Positions 37,217 to 45,630 of a stretch of 64,000 nt of DNA are shown here, piece after piece. The stretch is from JANTGF01 sp963750735 (GTDB lineage Bacteria > Bacteroidota > Bacteroidia > Bacteroidales > VadinHA17), in NCBI GenBank assembly GCA_963750735.1, contig CAVVRY010000019.1, positions 186,001-250,000 on the forward strand, read 5' to 3'. A program made the translations under genes and the position numbers. Below the pieces are notes generated by a model. The model worked only from the letters and a program-made list of their open reading frames with translations, did no database searches and had not been told where the DNA came from. The number at the start of each line of letters is the position of its first letter. The first letter of the stretch is position 1.

Positions 37217-37549
37217 ATGTTTAGTATACCTGTTGTATTGGCTTTTGTGGTTGGTTTTTTAACCACCTTAAGTATTGTGAATGCTTTTATTAGGTCCAAA
37301 AAATTAAAAAAGCAGAAAGAAATTGATGATGTAGCTGAAAGCTGTGAAGAAACCAATTTCCATAAGAAGAAAGAGAATTGTTGGTGTAGTGAATATGATC
37401 TCAGTAAAGAGCAGATAACCGAAGTCATTGAAAAAAATGGAGTTCATTTGTGTGGGAAGGATTCCACCAGTATTGTTAAAGACAATGAACTAACTCCGAT
37501 TATAGCCGAAAAATTGAATTTTTTCAATTCAACTGACAAGCAAAACTAA
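37217..37549 (+). CDS. Hypothetical membrane-anchored protein, 110 aa
   Basis: One N-terminal transmembrane helix (residues 4-24), a charged Lys-rich linker and a soluble tail that includes ENCWCSEYDLSKEQITEVIEKN. The Cys pair (C-W-C) is notable but no known metal-site family is recognised. The gene stands alone and converges on the serine hydrolase gene. Confidence 0.5.
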   Translation: MFSIPVVLAFVVGFLTTLSIVNAFIRSKKLKKQKEIDDVAESCEETNFHKKKENCWCSEYDLSKEQITEVIEKNGVHLCGKDSTSIVKDNELTPIIAEKLNFFNSTDKQN

Positions 37550-37581
37550 AATATTTGAAGAATTTGTTATTGATATTTTCC

Positions 37582-39154
37582 TTACTCTTCTTTCAAGAAT
37601 TTGAGTTCTGTAAAATGAAAATCTGGATTTGGGATATCAATTTTCATTTCTTGCACGTCCCCATCATTGTTTAAAACAAATTGTACTTTCCCTTCAGGAA
37701 GGCCTGTTTTATAACTTAGATTAATCTGGAAGGTGTTATATTGCCAGTGACTTAACTCACCTGTGAACTCGGGAGTAGGAAGAAAATTAACTGTTAATTT
37801 ACCTTCTTCCAAAGTGACTTTTGCATCACCATAGAGCAGTCCGGTATACAGACCTGTATATTTTTCCAGAGGCAAGGAGGGAGAGGTAGTTTGTAATCCG
37901 GTTCTGTATTGCCTGTTTCCTTCGCTCCTCAGATCTTTCTTCGTATGATTTTGTTCTTTTAAGAGCATAACTGCTCCAGTCTTTTTCTTCAGCTCCAAAA
38001 TAACGATCAAGAATCTCATAAGCCAGATATGCGGGTAAGCTATTCATACTGTTGGTTAGGATTACAATGCCAAGTTGTTCTTCAGGAACCAGGCAAACCC
38101 TTGAAATCTGTCCTATTAGTCCACCACCATGTGTTACAATTTTGCGACCATGATAGTCGTATAGACTCCATCCCAATCCATAACCACTGAAATGCTTTGA
38201 TGGAAATAGTTTCATCGAGCTTTCAGTTACCTTGGTAGGATTCTGGACAGTCCACATTTCTATGGACGATTTTTTTGTGAAATACTTTAAATCTCCCAGA
38301 CTACCACGATTGAGTTGTAAGATTAGCCAATTAGACATATCTGATACACTTGAATTAACTGAGCCTGCGGGCGCTATATTATCCCAATTTACCCAGGGAA
38401 TAGGAACCTGTTTATTTTCAACTTTATTATGTCCCATTACATAATTATCAATTGATCTCAATGTGCTTATGGATGTGCTGGTACGATTCATATTCAGAGG
38501 CTGAAAAAACTTTTTGGCCAGGAAGTTGTCCCATGTTTCACCACTCACTGCCTCAACTACTTGCCCGGCAACCAGGAACATAATGTTTGAATATCCATAA
38601 CCTGAACGAAAACCGTAGGTTGGTTCAAGATATCTTGCTCTTCTAATAACTTCATTCCTGTCATAGGTACTTGCATACCAGAGAAGATCACCACTAAATG
38701 TTTTAAGTCCGGAGCGATGGCAAAGCAAATCGCGAATGGTCATTTCTCCTGAAACGTAGTGATTATATAGCTGAAACCAGGGAATGTATTTTTGCACTTT
38801 ATCATCCCATGAAATTTTTCCTTCATCCACTAAAACAGCCAATGCGGCTGCTGTCATAGCCTTAGTATTGGACGCAATTCCAAATATGGTATTTTCATCC
38901 ACAGGATTCTCATTTTCGGTGCTTGTTACACCATAACCTTTTGAAAAAACAACCTGGTTGTCTTTAACAATAGCAATTGCAAGTCCTGGTATCTCCCAAT
39001 CCATATATGCTTTTTCTATATATGCATCTAGATTTTCAAGATTTAATTTCCCGATCTGCTGTCCAGGAGCGGCATTACAAATAAGAAAGGTGGCTGCAAT
39101 TCCTATAAAAAAAATACGGAATATAGAGACGTGCGTTGGCTTGAAGATTTTCAT
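37582..39154 (-). CDS. Serine hydrolase (class C beta-lactamase/penicillin-binding-like) with DUF3471 tail, frameshifted
   Basis: About 520 residues when repaired. Signal peptide (1-30, ending CNAAPGQ), then the beta-lactamase fold: SNTKAMTAAAL (SxxK nucleophile), GYGYSNIMFL (YxN) and HGGGLIGQ. Such proteins hydrolyse peptides, esters or D-amino acid amides. The first frame stops at 37826 after a Lys/Glu-rich linker; the next frame supplies TTSPSLPLEKYTGLYTG, LYGDAKVTLEEGKL and the rest of a DUF3471-like domain. The join lies around 37885-37899 and needs one base fewer. It converges on the 37217 gene. Confidence 0.82.
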
Positions 39155-39251
39155 ATAATTACAATTTGAAATTTAAAAGCTTAAATTTACAAATTAAATG
39201 TTAGGTGCAATTTAGTTATCTAAAGTAAGGTAATATTAAGTTGATATATTA

Positions 39252-40752
39252 ATGACAGAAAAAAATCTTACCAGGCATAATAGGTTCTCTATTCGTGAGC
39301 TTGCACCATTTATTTTTTTGTTCCTATCAGTTGTATTGGTAATTTTTGTAAGTTTTAAAGCCTCAATTACTTCCTTCACGCATGATGAAAGCTATACCTA
39401 TCTTCGATATGTTGGTCAGAGTTTTATACAAATTATCTCATATGATACTCCTTTTACCAATAATCATATACTCAATACCTTGCTTATGAAATATTTTGAG
39501 GTTCTATTTGGCACTTCAGAATTAGTGTTAAGAGCCCCGAATATTATCTCTCTAATTGTTTATCTTTTTTTCACTTACATGATAATCAGAGATATAAAGG
39601 CTTATGTGTCTCTGGTAATTTTTATCCTGATGACTTTTAGCCCCTATTTGCTTGATTTTTTTGGTTTGGCAAGGGGTTATGGAATTTCGACTGGATTAAT
39701 GATTTTCAGTTTGTACTACCTCCTACACTTTTTTAATTCAAAAAAGCAGAGAGATTTAGTATTATTTAATCTGGGTTCTTTTTTTGCCGTACTGGCAAAT
39801 TTCGCTTTACTTGACTATTGGATAGCAGTTATATTTGCCTATAACTTTACTGTTTTACTGGAATCCAGATTCTCTAATAAGCGTGTTAACTTTAAAGATT
39901 TTCTCGTAAAGTACAACAAAATAAATGCAATTTTTTTAATACTGAGTACCATTGTTATTTATGAGCCCTTGAGAAAAATAATGTCACTAGATATTATAGA
40001 TTTTGGTGGAAAAACTGGTTTTGTTCGGAATACTATTGGGACTCTAATAATTAAAGTTTTTTACAAGATACCAGTTGGTCCTGCTACATGGCTTATATTA
40101 AAAATTGCAGTATTGTGTATTGTTGGTATTAGCTTTGTAATAATCTTAAAGAACATATATTCCAGGAGCTATGACTTCTTTAGAGATTCCAAGCCTCTCA
40201 TTATCATAAACCTTACTTTAATTTTAGTTGCTATTATAACAATCCTGCAACATCTTTTGTTTCAGACTGATTTCTTAATGGGTCGATTTGCCCTATTCCT
40301 ATTTCCACTTTTTGTATTAAATGTCGGGTTTCTTCTTGAGTATTTTATAAGAAGGGGACATAATATAATTCCCGGTTCTGTTGGTATTATTCTTGTTGTA
40401 TTGTCGTGTTTTTAATTTTTCAGTTAATATAAATAGGACTAGTTATCTTGACTGGGAGTATGATTCAGCTACCAAATATGCTGTTGGAAAATTAATTGAA
40501 GACTATGAAAAAAAAGAACCCGGTGCTGAAATTAGGGTAGGGGTGAACTGGCTATTTGAACCCAGTATAAATTTTTACAGGGATGCCTGGGAGATTTCAT
40601 GGATGCAGGAAGTTGATAGGGAGGGCATAAGTAAGGATGATGATTACCGCTATATGTTTGCAGAGGATACAAAAAAAGAAGTTCACTCCGATTTTGAAGT
40701 CATTTTTTCCTCAGATAATAGTAAAACAGTTCTTATTAGAAAAAGGGATTAA
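39252..40752 (+). CDS. GT-C-like polytopic membrane protein (glycosyltransferase 39/83 family-like), frameshifted
   Basis: About 500 residues with ten or so hydrophobic helices. The first extracytoplasmic loop has THDESYTY, the DE motif where GT-C glycosyltransferases bind the lipid-linked sugar donor, and FTNNHILNTL follows. The membrane frame ends VVLSCF at TAA 40413-40415; skipping one T of the five-T run (40409-40413) gives FNFSVNINRTSYLDWEYDSA and a soluble tail to 40752, as expected for this family. Probably transfers a sugar from polyprenyl phosphate to a protein or glycan on the periplasmic side. Confidence 0.7.
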
Positions 40753-40760
40753 TTAAAAAA

Positions 40761-40780
40761 CCCGATGAATAATCATCGGG
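40761..40780. terminator. Bidirectional rho-independent terminator
   Basis: CCCGATGA (40761-40768) and TCATCGGG (40773-40780) form an 8-bp stem with a 4-nt loop, with A run before and T run after. It separates the membrane glycosyltransferase-like gene from the converging tRNA-Asp gene. Confidence 0.85.
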
Positions 40781-40793
40781 TTTTAACTTTCAG

Positions 40794-40867
40794 CGGTCAC
40801 GACGAGACTCGAACTCGCGACCTCCGGCGTGACAGGCCGGCATTCTAACCAACTGAACTACGTGACC
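40794..40867 (-). tRNA. tRNA-Asp (anticodon GTC)
   Basis: 74 nt including the discriminator. Acceptor stem GGTCACG/CGTGACC closes perfectly; D arm with AGTTGGTTAGA; anticodon stem-loop with GTC at 40831-40833; T arm GAGTTCGAGTCTC is the minus-strand GTTCGA-type loop. No CCA is encoded, as is usual in Bacteroidota. The only tRNA in the window; the 5' half is duplicated upstream (see 40909-41033). Confidence 0.96.
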
Positions 40868-40908
40868 AAAAAAAGAACGTTATTACATTTTATAAATACT
40901 CAAAATTC

Positions 40909-41033
40909 CAGGCCGGCATTCTAACCAATCCCGTAAATCAACAAATCTTTGATTTGTCAAGATTTACGAGGATGCTCGAAAAATTAAGAAAATCGAAGAT
41001 TTTCATTTCTTCGGCACTGAACTACGTGACCAA
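40909..41033 (-). pseudogene. Broken half-copy of tRNA-Asp, D loop interrupted by an 87-bp insert
   Basis: Two blocks copy the 5' half of tRNA-Asp exactly: 41016-41033 equals 40852-40869, and 40909-40928 equals 40833-40852. The copy ends at the first anticodon base. Between the blocks lie 87 bp (40929-41015) unrelated to the tRNA, inserted in the D loop. It cannot fold as a tRNA because the 3' half is missing. Confidence 0.85.
40932..41013. repeat. Double-hairpin element inside the tRNA half-copy
   Basis: Hairpin one: CGTAAATC (40932-40939) with GATTTACG (40961-40968), and inside it ACAAATC/GATTTGT around TTT. Hairpin two: 40977-41013, with GAAAATC (40988-40994) and GATTTTC (40998-41004) as its apex and CGAA/TTCG at the base. 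Two adjacent hairpins filling an insertion resemble REP or MITE-type repeats. Confidence 0.6.
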
Positions 41034-41146
41034 TAAGAACCTTTAATTTATAGGCAACAAAAAAGGTAGCCTTAAAAATTAGTGATGCAAAAGTAATGGA
41101 ATTTTTATATTTCCAAAAATCTTTTTGACTTTTTTCAATCAATTTT

Positions 41147-41680
41147 TCAAGCCTTAAAGAAGCTGAAATTTACACTTCCGTATTTTCGATGCTTAAAAAA
41201 ATGAGAATGCTTTGAGAAATCATGGTTTACAGAATGCTCAAATATGAACCAGCCATCATTTCTAAGGAGGTCATATTCAAAGATAAGATCAGGTATTTCT
41301 TCCAAACCGGCCATATTATAAGGGGGATCAGCAAAAACCAAATCGAACTGATCTGTTGAATTCCTTAAGTAAACAAATACATCTTCAAGCATAGCTTCTG
41401 CACTGTCATAGTTTAACTCATTAATTAATCGTTGTATAAATTTGATATGCAATCGATTATTATCAATCATTGTAATTGATTTACTTCCGCGTGAACCAAA
41501 CTCAAGACCGATACTCCCTGTTCCTGCAAATAGATCGAGTATCGTTAGTTCTTCAAGGTGGAGACTATTTTCCAGGATATTAAACAACCCTTCCCGTGCA
41601 AAGTCAGTTGTCGGACGAGCGTTTAAGTTCTTTGGAGGCTTTAAAATCCTGCCCCTGTTTTTTCCACTAATTATACGCAA
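41147..41680 (-). CDS. rsmD: 16S rRNA (guanine(966)-N(2))-methyltransferase RsmD
   Basis: 177 residues. The N-terminus MRIISGKNRGR and RPTTDFAREGLFNIL are typical of RsmD; the SAM site is LDLFAGTGSIGLE and the catalytic motif is ADPPYN. It methylates G966 of 16S rRNA in the small subunit. Its start overlaps the end of the DUF3822 gene by 10 bp, so it is the last gene of a three-gene operon. Confidence 0.93.
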   Translation of the reverse strand: MRIISGKNRGRILKPPKNLNARPTTDFAREGLFNILENSLHLEELTILDLFAGTGSIGLEFGSRGSKSITMIDNNRLHIKFIQRLINELNYDSAEAMLEDVFVYLRNSTDQFDLVFADPPYNMAGLEEIPDLIFEYDLLRNDGWFIFEHSVNHDFSKHSHFFKHRKYGSVNFSFFKA

Positions 41681-42555
41681 GGATAAAGATTTAGCAAATT
41701 TGAAAAGGTGTGTTCAGGGACTTTACTAAAAGTGTAGCTATATTTAAAAAAGGGGTCACGTTTTGCAAAATCTACTTTTTTCACATATCGTCTCAAGTTT
41801 TCAAAAAAACTTGATTGGCGAGTTACTTTTCCAGATAGAAGCAATGTTGTATTTTCAGCTGGCAATTTTAATTGGTCAAAAACGTTTAAAATATAATACA
41901 AAAGGTCGTTTACGTGCCTGTAAGAAAAGCAATTGTAAAGTTGAAGTTTTTGTTTGTCAACTACCGCAAGGTCAAAAAACTTACCATATAAATGCACATA
42001 TGTATTTGTGCTTTCATCTGTATTCTTGAAATTAGATAGAATATTGTTAATGAAGGGAGCAGATTGATGGAAAATATTTAGATTTTGAAATTGATCCGTG
42101 AGGATATTTAATGTATCAGTTTGAACCGGGAATAATGACCAGGAATCGGCTCTATCAATTTTTGTGCTTTGAATACTTTGTGATTCAGGCAAATCAAGAT
42201 TAAAATCAAAGTAGTCTTTTAAACTCTCCTTTTTGAATAATGGATCAGGTACCAGGACAGAGTTGCAAGTAACAAATAGAACTGCAACACTTTTATAATT
42301 CCGATTTAGGAATTCATCTTCCTTCAGAATTGATTTTATCCAATCGGGGTTGATAATTTCTGAGTTGGTAGCGATATTAGGATAGTTTTTTAATGCAATA
42401 TACTTTTTACTACCAGGATTCAGTATAGAAAAAGAAAATCCATCCAGACCAAGCTGAATGGACAAGTGATAATTGGATGTAGAATTTAAATCAAAGGTTT
42501 CATCCAAGAATTCAAATTCAACAATACCTTTATTATTATTCCCAGTTTCCTGCAT
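41671..42555 (-). CDS. DUF3822-family protein
   Basis: 294 residues, no signal peptide or membrane segment. DUF3822 proteins are found next to rsmD in many Bacteroidota, which is the main basis of this call; I recall that a structure in the family has an actin-like ATPase fold, but this cannot be checked here. The sequence includes LSIQLGLDGFSFSILNPGS and LLLSGKVTRQSSFFENLRRY. It overlaps its upstream neighbour by 20 bp and rsmD by 10 bp. Confidence 0.78.
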   Translation of the reverse strand: MQETGNNNKGIVEFEFLDETFDLNSTSNYHLSIQLGLDGFSFSILNPGSKKYIALKNYPNIATNSEIINPDWIKSILKEDEFLNRNYKSVAVLFVTCNSVLVPDPLFKKESLKDYFDFNLDLPESQSIQSTKIDRADSWSLFPVQTDTLNILTDQFQNLNIFHQSAPFINNILSNFKNTDESTNTYVHLYGKFFDLAVVDKQKLQLYNCFSYRHVNDLLYYILNVFDQLKLPAENTTLLLSGKVTRQSSFFENLRRYVKKVDFAKRDPFFKYSYTFSKVPEHTFSNLLNLYPCV

Positions 42556-43165
42556 TGTTGGTCGATGCTTCTAAGGATCCTACTTTAAGGCCTTTGAAGC
42601 CAACAATTTTTTCCCTGTCAGCGTTATAGTTAATAACCAATTGTCTATCAAGGCCGTGTAGAAGTACGTTGTTTAAAACATGCGCTTCAAAAACTTTTAC
42701 CTTCACCTTAGAAGCTGTTTCCAGCTCAGCAGCACCAAGGAAAAAATGTTCTTGGCCAGCGTAAGGTACAAAACTTAGCGAGTCAATATTATAATTGGGT
42801 GGAAAAATTGAGTCAAGTACACTTACAAAACTTGTATCTCTTATAATAATCCCCATTTCAATAGCTTTCTTCTCAGTTACACCAAGGTCATACAAACTGT
42901 CAGGAATACTTCCAATTGCTCTGATAATAGGCACGGAATCATACTTTACAAAGCTAATTAGGCTGTCAAAGCTTCCGGTATAACTTCCAAATTTTGCTTT
43001 ATAGAACACTTCAGCCGTACGAATATCTTTAAGTTTTTGGATAGTTGCATCCTCTCTTTTTTTAACTTCTCTATTGAACCGAATAGGTTCCTGAATACTT
43101 TCGAAAAGCAAATAAGCAAGGAGTAAAATAGCGATTGCAAGAATACTTTGAATTACAGTTCTCAT
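42536..43165 (-). CDS. Hypothetical single-pass membrane protein with pseudopilin-like N-terminal half
   Basis: 209 residues. One N-terminal helix (residues 5-24), a charged coiled-coil-like stretch (NREVKKREDATIQKLKDI), then RTAEVFYKAKFGSYTGSFDSLISF, which resembles the region after the helix in type II secretion pseudopilins and related proteins. The rest is a beta-rich domain with no known motif. It heads an operon with DUF3822 and rsmD. Function unknown. Confidence 0.6.
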   Translation of the reverse strand: MRTVIQSILAIAILLLAYLLFESIQEPIRFNREVKKREDATIQKLKDIRTAEVFYKAKFGSYTGSFDSLISFVKYDSVPIIRAIGSIPDSLYDLGVTEKKAIEMGIIIRDTSFVSVLDSIFPPNYNIDSLSFVPYAGQEHFFLGAAELETASKVKVKVFEAHVLNNVLLHGLDRQLVINYNADREKIVGFKGLKVGSLEASTNNAGNWE

Positions 43166-43249
43166 TTCAATAGTTTTGGATTATGTTTGTTTGCAAAATT
43201 AAAATAAAAAATTAAAAATTGAATCTTTAATCAGGAATCTTGCTAATAA

Positions 43250-44680
43250 ATGTTAAAAAATCATATAGAAAAATATCTGAGGCAATATTTTGAGCATGAA
43301 CCAACTCAGTCTCAAGATTATTTATTGAAGTATCTTCCTGACTTTTTGCTTCACCCTGAAAAAGATGAAATACTTCTTCTTAAGGGTTATGCAGGTACGG
43401 GTAAAACTTCTGCCATGCGTGCAGTTGTGAATACTCTGGCTGAGTTTAACTTAAAGTCAGTTTTGCTCGCACCGACAGGAAGGGCAGCAAAAGTATTATC
43501 AAACTTAACCAGGAAGCAGGCATATACAATTCATAAAAAAATATACAGGCAGAAATCAGGTAAGGATGGTTTTGGATCCTTTGTTCTTGATAAAAACCTC
43601 CATGTAAATACATTTTTTATTGTTGATGAGGCATCCATGATCTCAAATACATCCTTAGATTCATCAATTTTTGGTTCGGGGAAATTATTGGAGGATCTGA
43701 TGTATTTCATCTATGAGGGGAAGAGGTGCAAGTTAATATTGATAGGAGACACCGCCCAGTTGCCTCCTGTAGGTAAGGAACTTAGCCCGGCCCTTGATAA
43801 GAATGAACTTGAGTTTCATGGATTTGAAATACAGGAGTTTTTCTTTAATGAGGTAGTAAGACAATCAGCCAATTCAGGAATTCTTTGGAATGCTACTCTT
43901 ATCCGTTCTGCACTTGAAAGAAATTCTTCAGAAATCCCAAAACTAAAACTTACAGGTTTTCCTGATATCAACTACATTACCGGTTCTGATTTTCTTGAAA
44001 TATTGAGTGATAGTTATGATAAGAAAGGGGTGGAAGAGTCAGTGGTTGTTGTGAGGTCGAACAAACAGGCTAATCGATATAATGCTGGTATTAGGAGCCG
44101 AATTCTATGGAGGGAGGATGAAATTTCTGTAGGGGATCTGATGATGGTTGTTAAAAATAATTACTTCTGGATGTCTGATAATGAATTAATTGACTTTATA
44201 GCCAATGGTGATATATTCGAAATTCTTAAAATTTATGGTTATACTGAAAGGTATGGGCGCCGCTTTGCTGACATCCGGATGAGGTTGATAGATTATGCAG
44301 ATGCAGAGCTTGATGTGAAGATTGTGCTCGATACATTAACAATCGAATCTGCTTCAATGTCATCAGAGGAAAACAAAGAATTGTTTTTTCTAATTGCAGA
44401 AGATTATAGCGAAATGCCAACAAAGAAAAAAAGATTTGAAGCGATTAGAAAGGATCCCTTTTTTAATGCCTTACAAGTTAAATTTTCATATGCGATAACC
44501 TGTCATAAGGCCCAGGGAGGACAATGGAAGAATGTATTTATTGACCCAGGTTATTTTACTCAAGAGATGATGAGCAACGAATATCTCAGGTGGCTTTATA
44601 CTGCAATTACACGGGCTACATCAAAGTTGTATCTGGTAAACTTCAATAAATTATTTTTACATGAAGAAGATCTTAATTAA
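43250..44680 (+). CDS. RecD-like AAA-type DNA helicase
   Basis: 476 residues. Walker A GYAGTGKTSAM (about residues 45-55), VDEASMIS (Walker B), LIGDTAQLPPVGKEL and a C-terminal UvrD/RecD-type segment YAITCHKAQGGQWKNV and WLYTAITRATSKLYLVN. This is the RecD2/TraA-like superfamily 1 helicase pattern without an N-terminal extension. Probable role in DNA repair or recombination. It is divergent from the DUF3822 operon. Confidence 0.87.
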   Translation: MLKNHIEKYLRQYFEHEPTQSQDYLLKYLPDFLLHPEKDEILLLKGYAGTGKTSAMRAVVNTLAEFNLKSVLLAPTGRAAKVLSNLTRKQAYTIHKKIYRQKSGKDGFGSFVLDKNLHVNTFFIVDEASMISNTSLDSSIFGSGKLLEDLMYFIYEGKRCKLILIGDTAQLPPVGKELSPALDKNELEFHGFEIQEFFFNEVVRQSANSGILWNATLIRSALERNSSEIPKLKLTGFPDINYITGSDFLEILSDSYDKKGVEESVVVVRSNKQANRYNAGIRSRILWREDEISVGDLMMVVKNNYFWMSDNELIDFIANGDIFEILKIYGYTERYGRRFADIRMRLIDYADAELDVKIVLDTLTIESASMSSEENKELFFLIAEDYSEMPTKKKRFEAIRKDPFFNALQVKFSYAITCHKAQGGQWKNVFIDPGYFTQEMMSNEYLRWLYTAITRATSKLYLVNFNKLFLHEEDLN

Positions 44681-44688
44681 GTGTGATA

Positions 44689-45597
44689 TTATTTTAAAGA
44701 ATTTGCTATAGATTCCTTTTCTAAACAGGTATCATATTCCATTTGAATAGTTACATGATGTATTTGGAATTTATTTATTAGGATTTCCTCTATTTTCATT
44801 CTAACCTTATCGGATTCTTTTATAGTTAAATTGTCACATAGATCGGCGTGGCACTCAAAGTGAATTTCTGTGTCGGTTAGTTTCCAGACATGAATATGGT
44901 GGATATTTGAAATATCGGGAATTTTTTCAATTTCAGCTCTTATCTGCTCAATATCAATATCTTTTGGACTTGATGCCATTAAGATATCGATGGTTTCTTT
45001 TAAAACACCATAAGTTTCTTTAATGATAAAAATTCCTATAAGTACTGTTAAAAGTGGGTCAATCCAGGTAATTTTGAAGTAATAAATTATTATTGCCCCT
45101 GCAATTACAGCGACAGATGATAAAGTGTCACCAAACAAGTGAAGATATGCAGCTTTTATATTCAAATTGTGTTTAGAATCCTTTTTCAATAAGAATACAG
45201 AGATTAAGTTGGCAACTAATCCAATAAAGGCAACCGTAAACATAATACCTTCTTTAATAGGTTGCGGATCGCGGAACCTTTCAAAGGCTTCCCAAAAAAG
45301 GAAGATTGAAATTGCAATTAATACCGTAGAATTGAACAGTGCTGCCAGGATTTCAATTCTTTTATAACCAAAAGTTTTCGACTCGGAGGGTGATCTTTTT
45401 CCAATTCGCAGAGCAATAAAGGAAATCAGCAAGGCAAGAGTATCACTCAGGTTATGCGCAGCATCAGAAATGAGAGCCAGACTGTTTGAGAATATTCCTC
45501 CAATAAATTCAGCGATTGTGATTACAAGGTTTAGAACAACACTAATTAAAATGTTTTTCTGATTTGGTTCTTTCCCGATATGATGATGATGACCCAT
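44689..45597 (-). CDS. Cation diffusion facilitator (zinc/cadmium/cobalt exporter-like)
   Basis: 302 residues. Six hydrophobic helices; HxxxD metal site residues in SDAAHNLSD (H48 and D52) and HLFGDTLSS; the CDF cytoplasmic domain follows (IPDISNIHHIHVWKL). The N-terminus has a run of four His (GHHHHIG), which occurs naturally in many CDF proteins and may bind metal. Exports Zn2+ or similar ions against protons across the inner membrane. It follows the sulfatase gene by 33 bp in the same direction. Confidence 0.9.
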   Translation of the reverse strand: MGHHHHIGKEPNQKNILISVVLNLVITIAEFIGGIFSNSLALISDAAHNLSDTLALLISFIALRIGKRSPSESKTFGYKRIEILAALFNSTVLIAISIFLFWEAFERFRDPQPIKEGIMFTVAFIGLVANLISVFLLKKDSKHNLNIKAAYLHLFGDTLSSVAVIAGAIIIYYFKITWIDPLLTVLIGIFIIKETYGVLKETIDILMASSPKDIDIEQIRAEIEKIPDISNIHHIHVWKLTDTEIHFECHADLCDNLTIKESDKVRMKIEEILINKFQIHHVTIQMEYDTCLEKESIANSLK

Positions 45598-45630
45598 ATA
45601 AGATTGGATGTTACGGAACCTGGCAATGAA

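Noticed and set aside
40870..41033. A second functional tRNA-Asp
   Set aside because: Only the 5' half is copied and it is split by an 87-bp insert.
45580..45597. Vector-derived His tag in the CDF protein
   Set aside because: Only four His in a natural His-rich N-terminus; codons and flanking sequence are normal for the genome.
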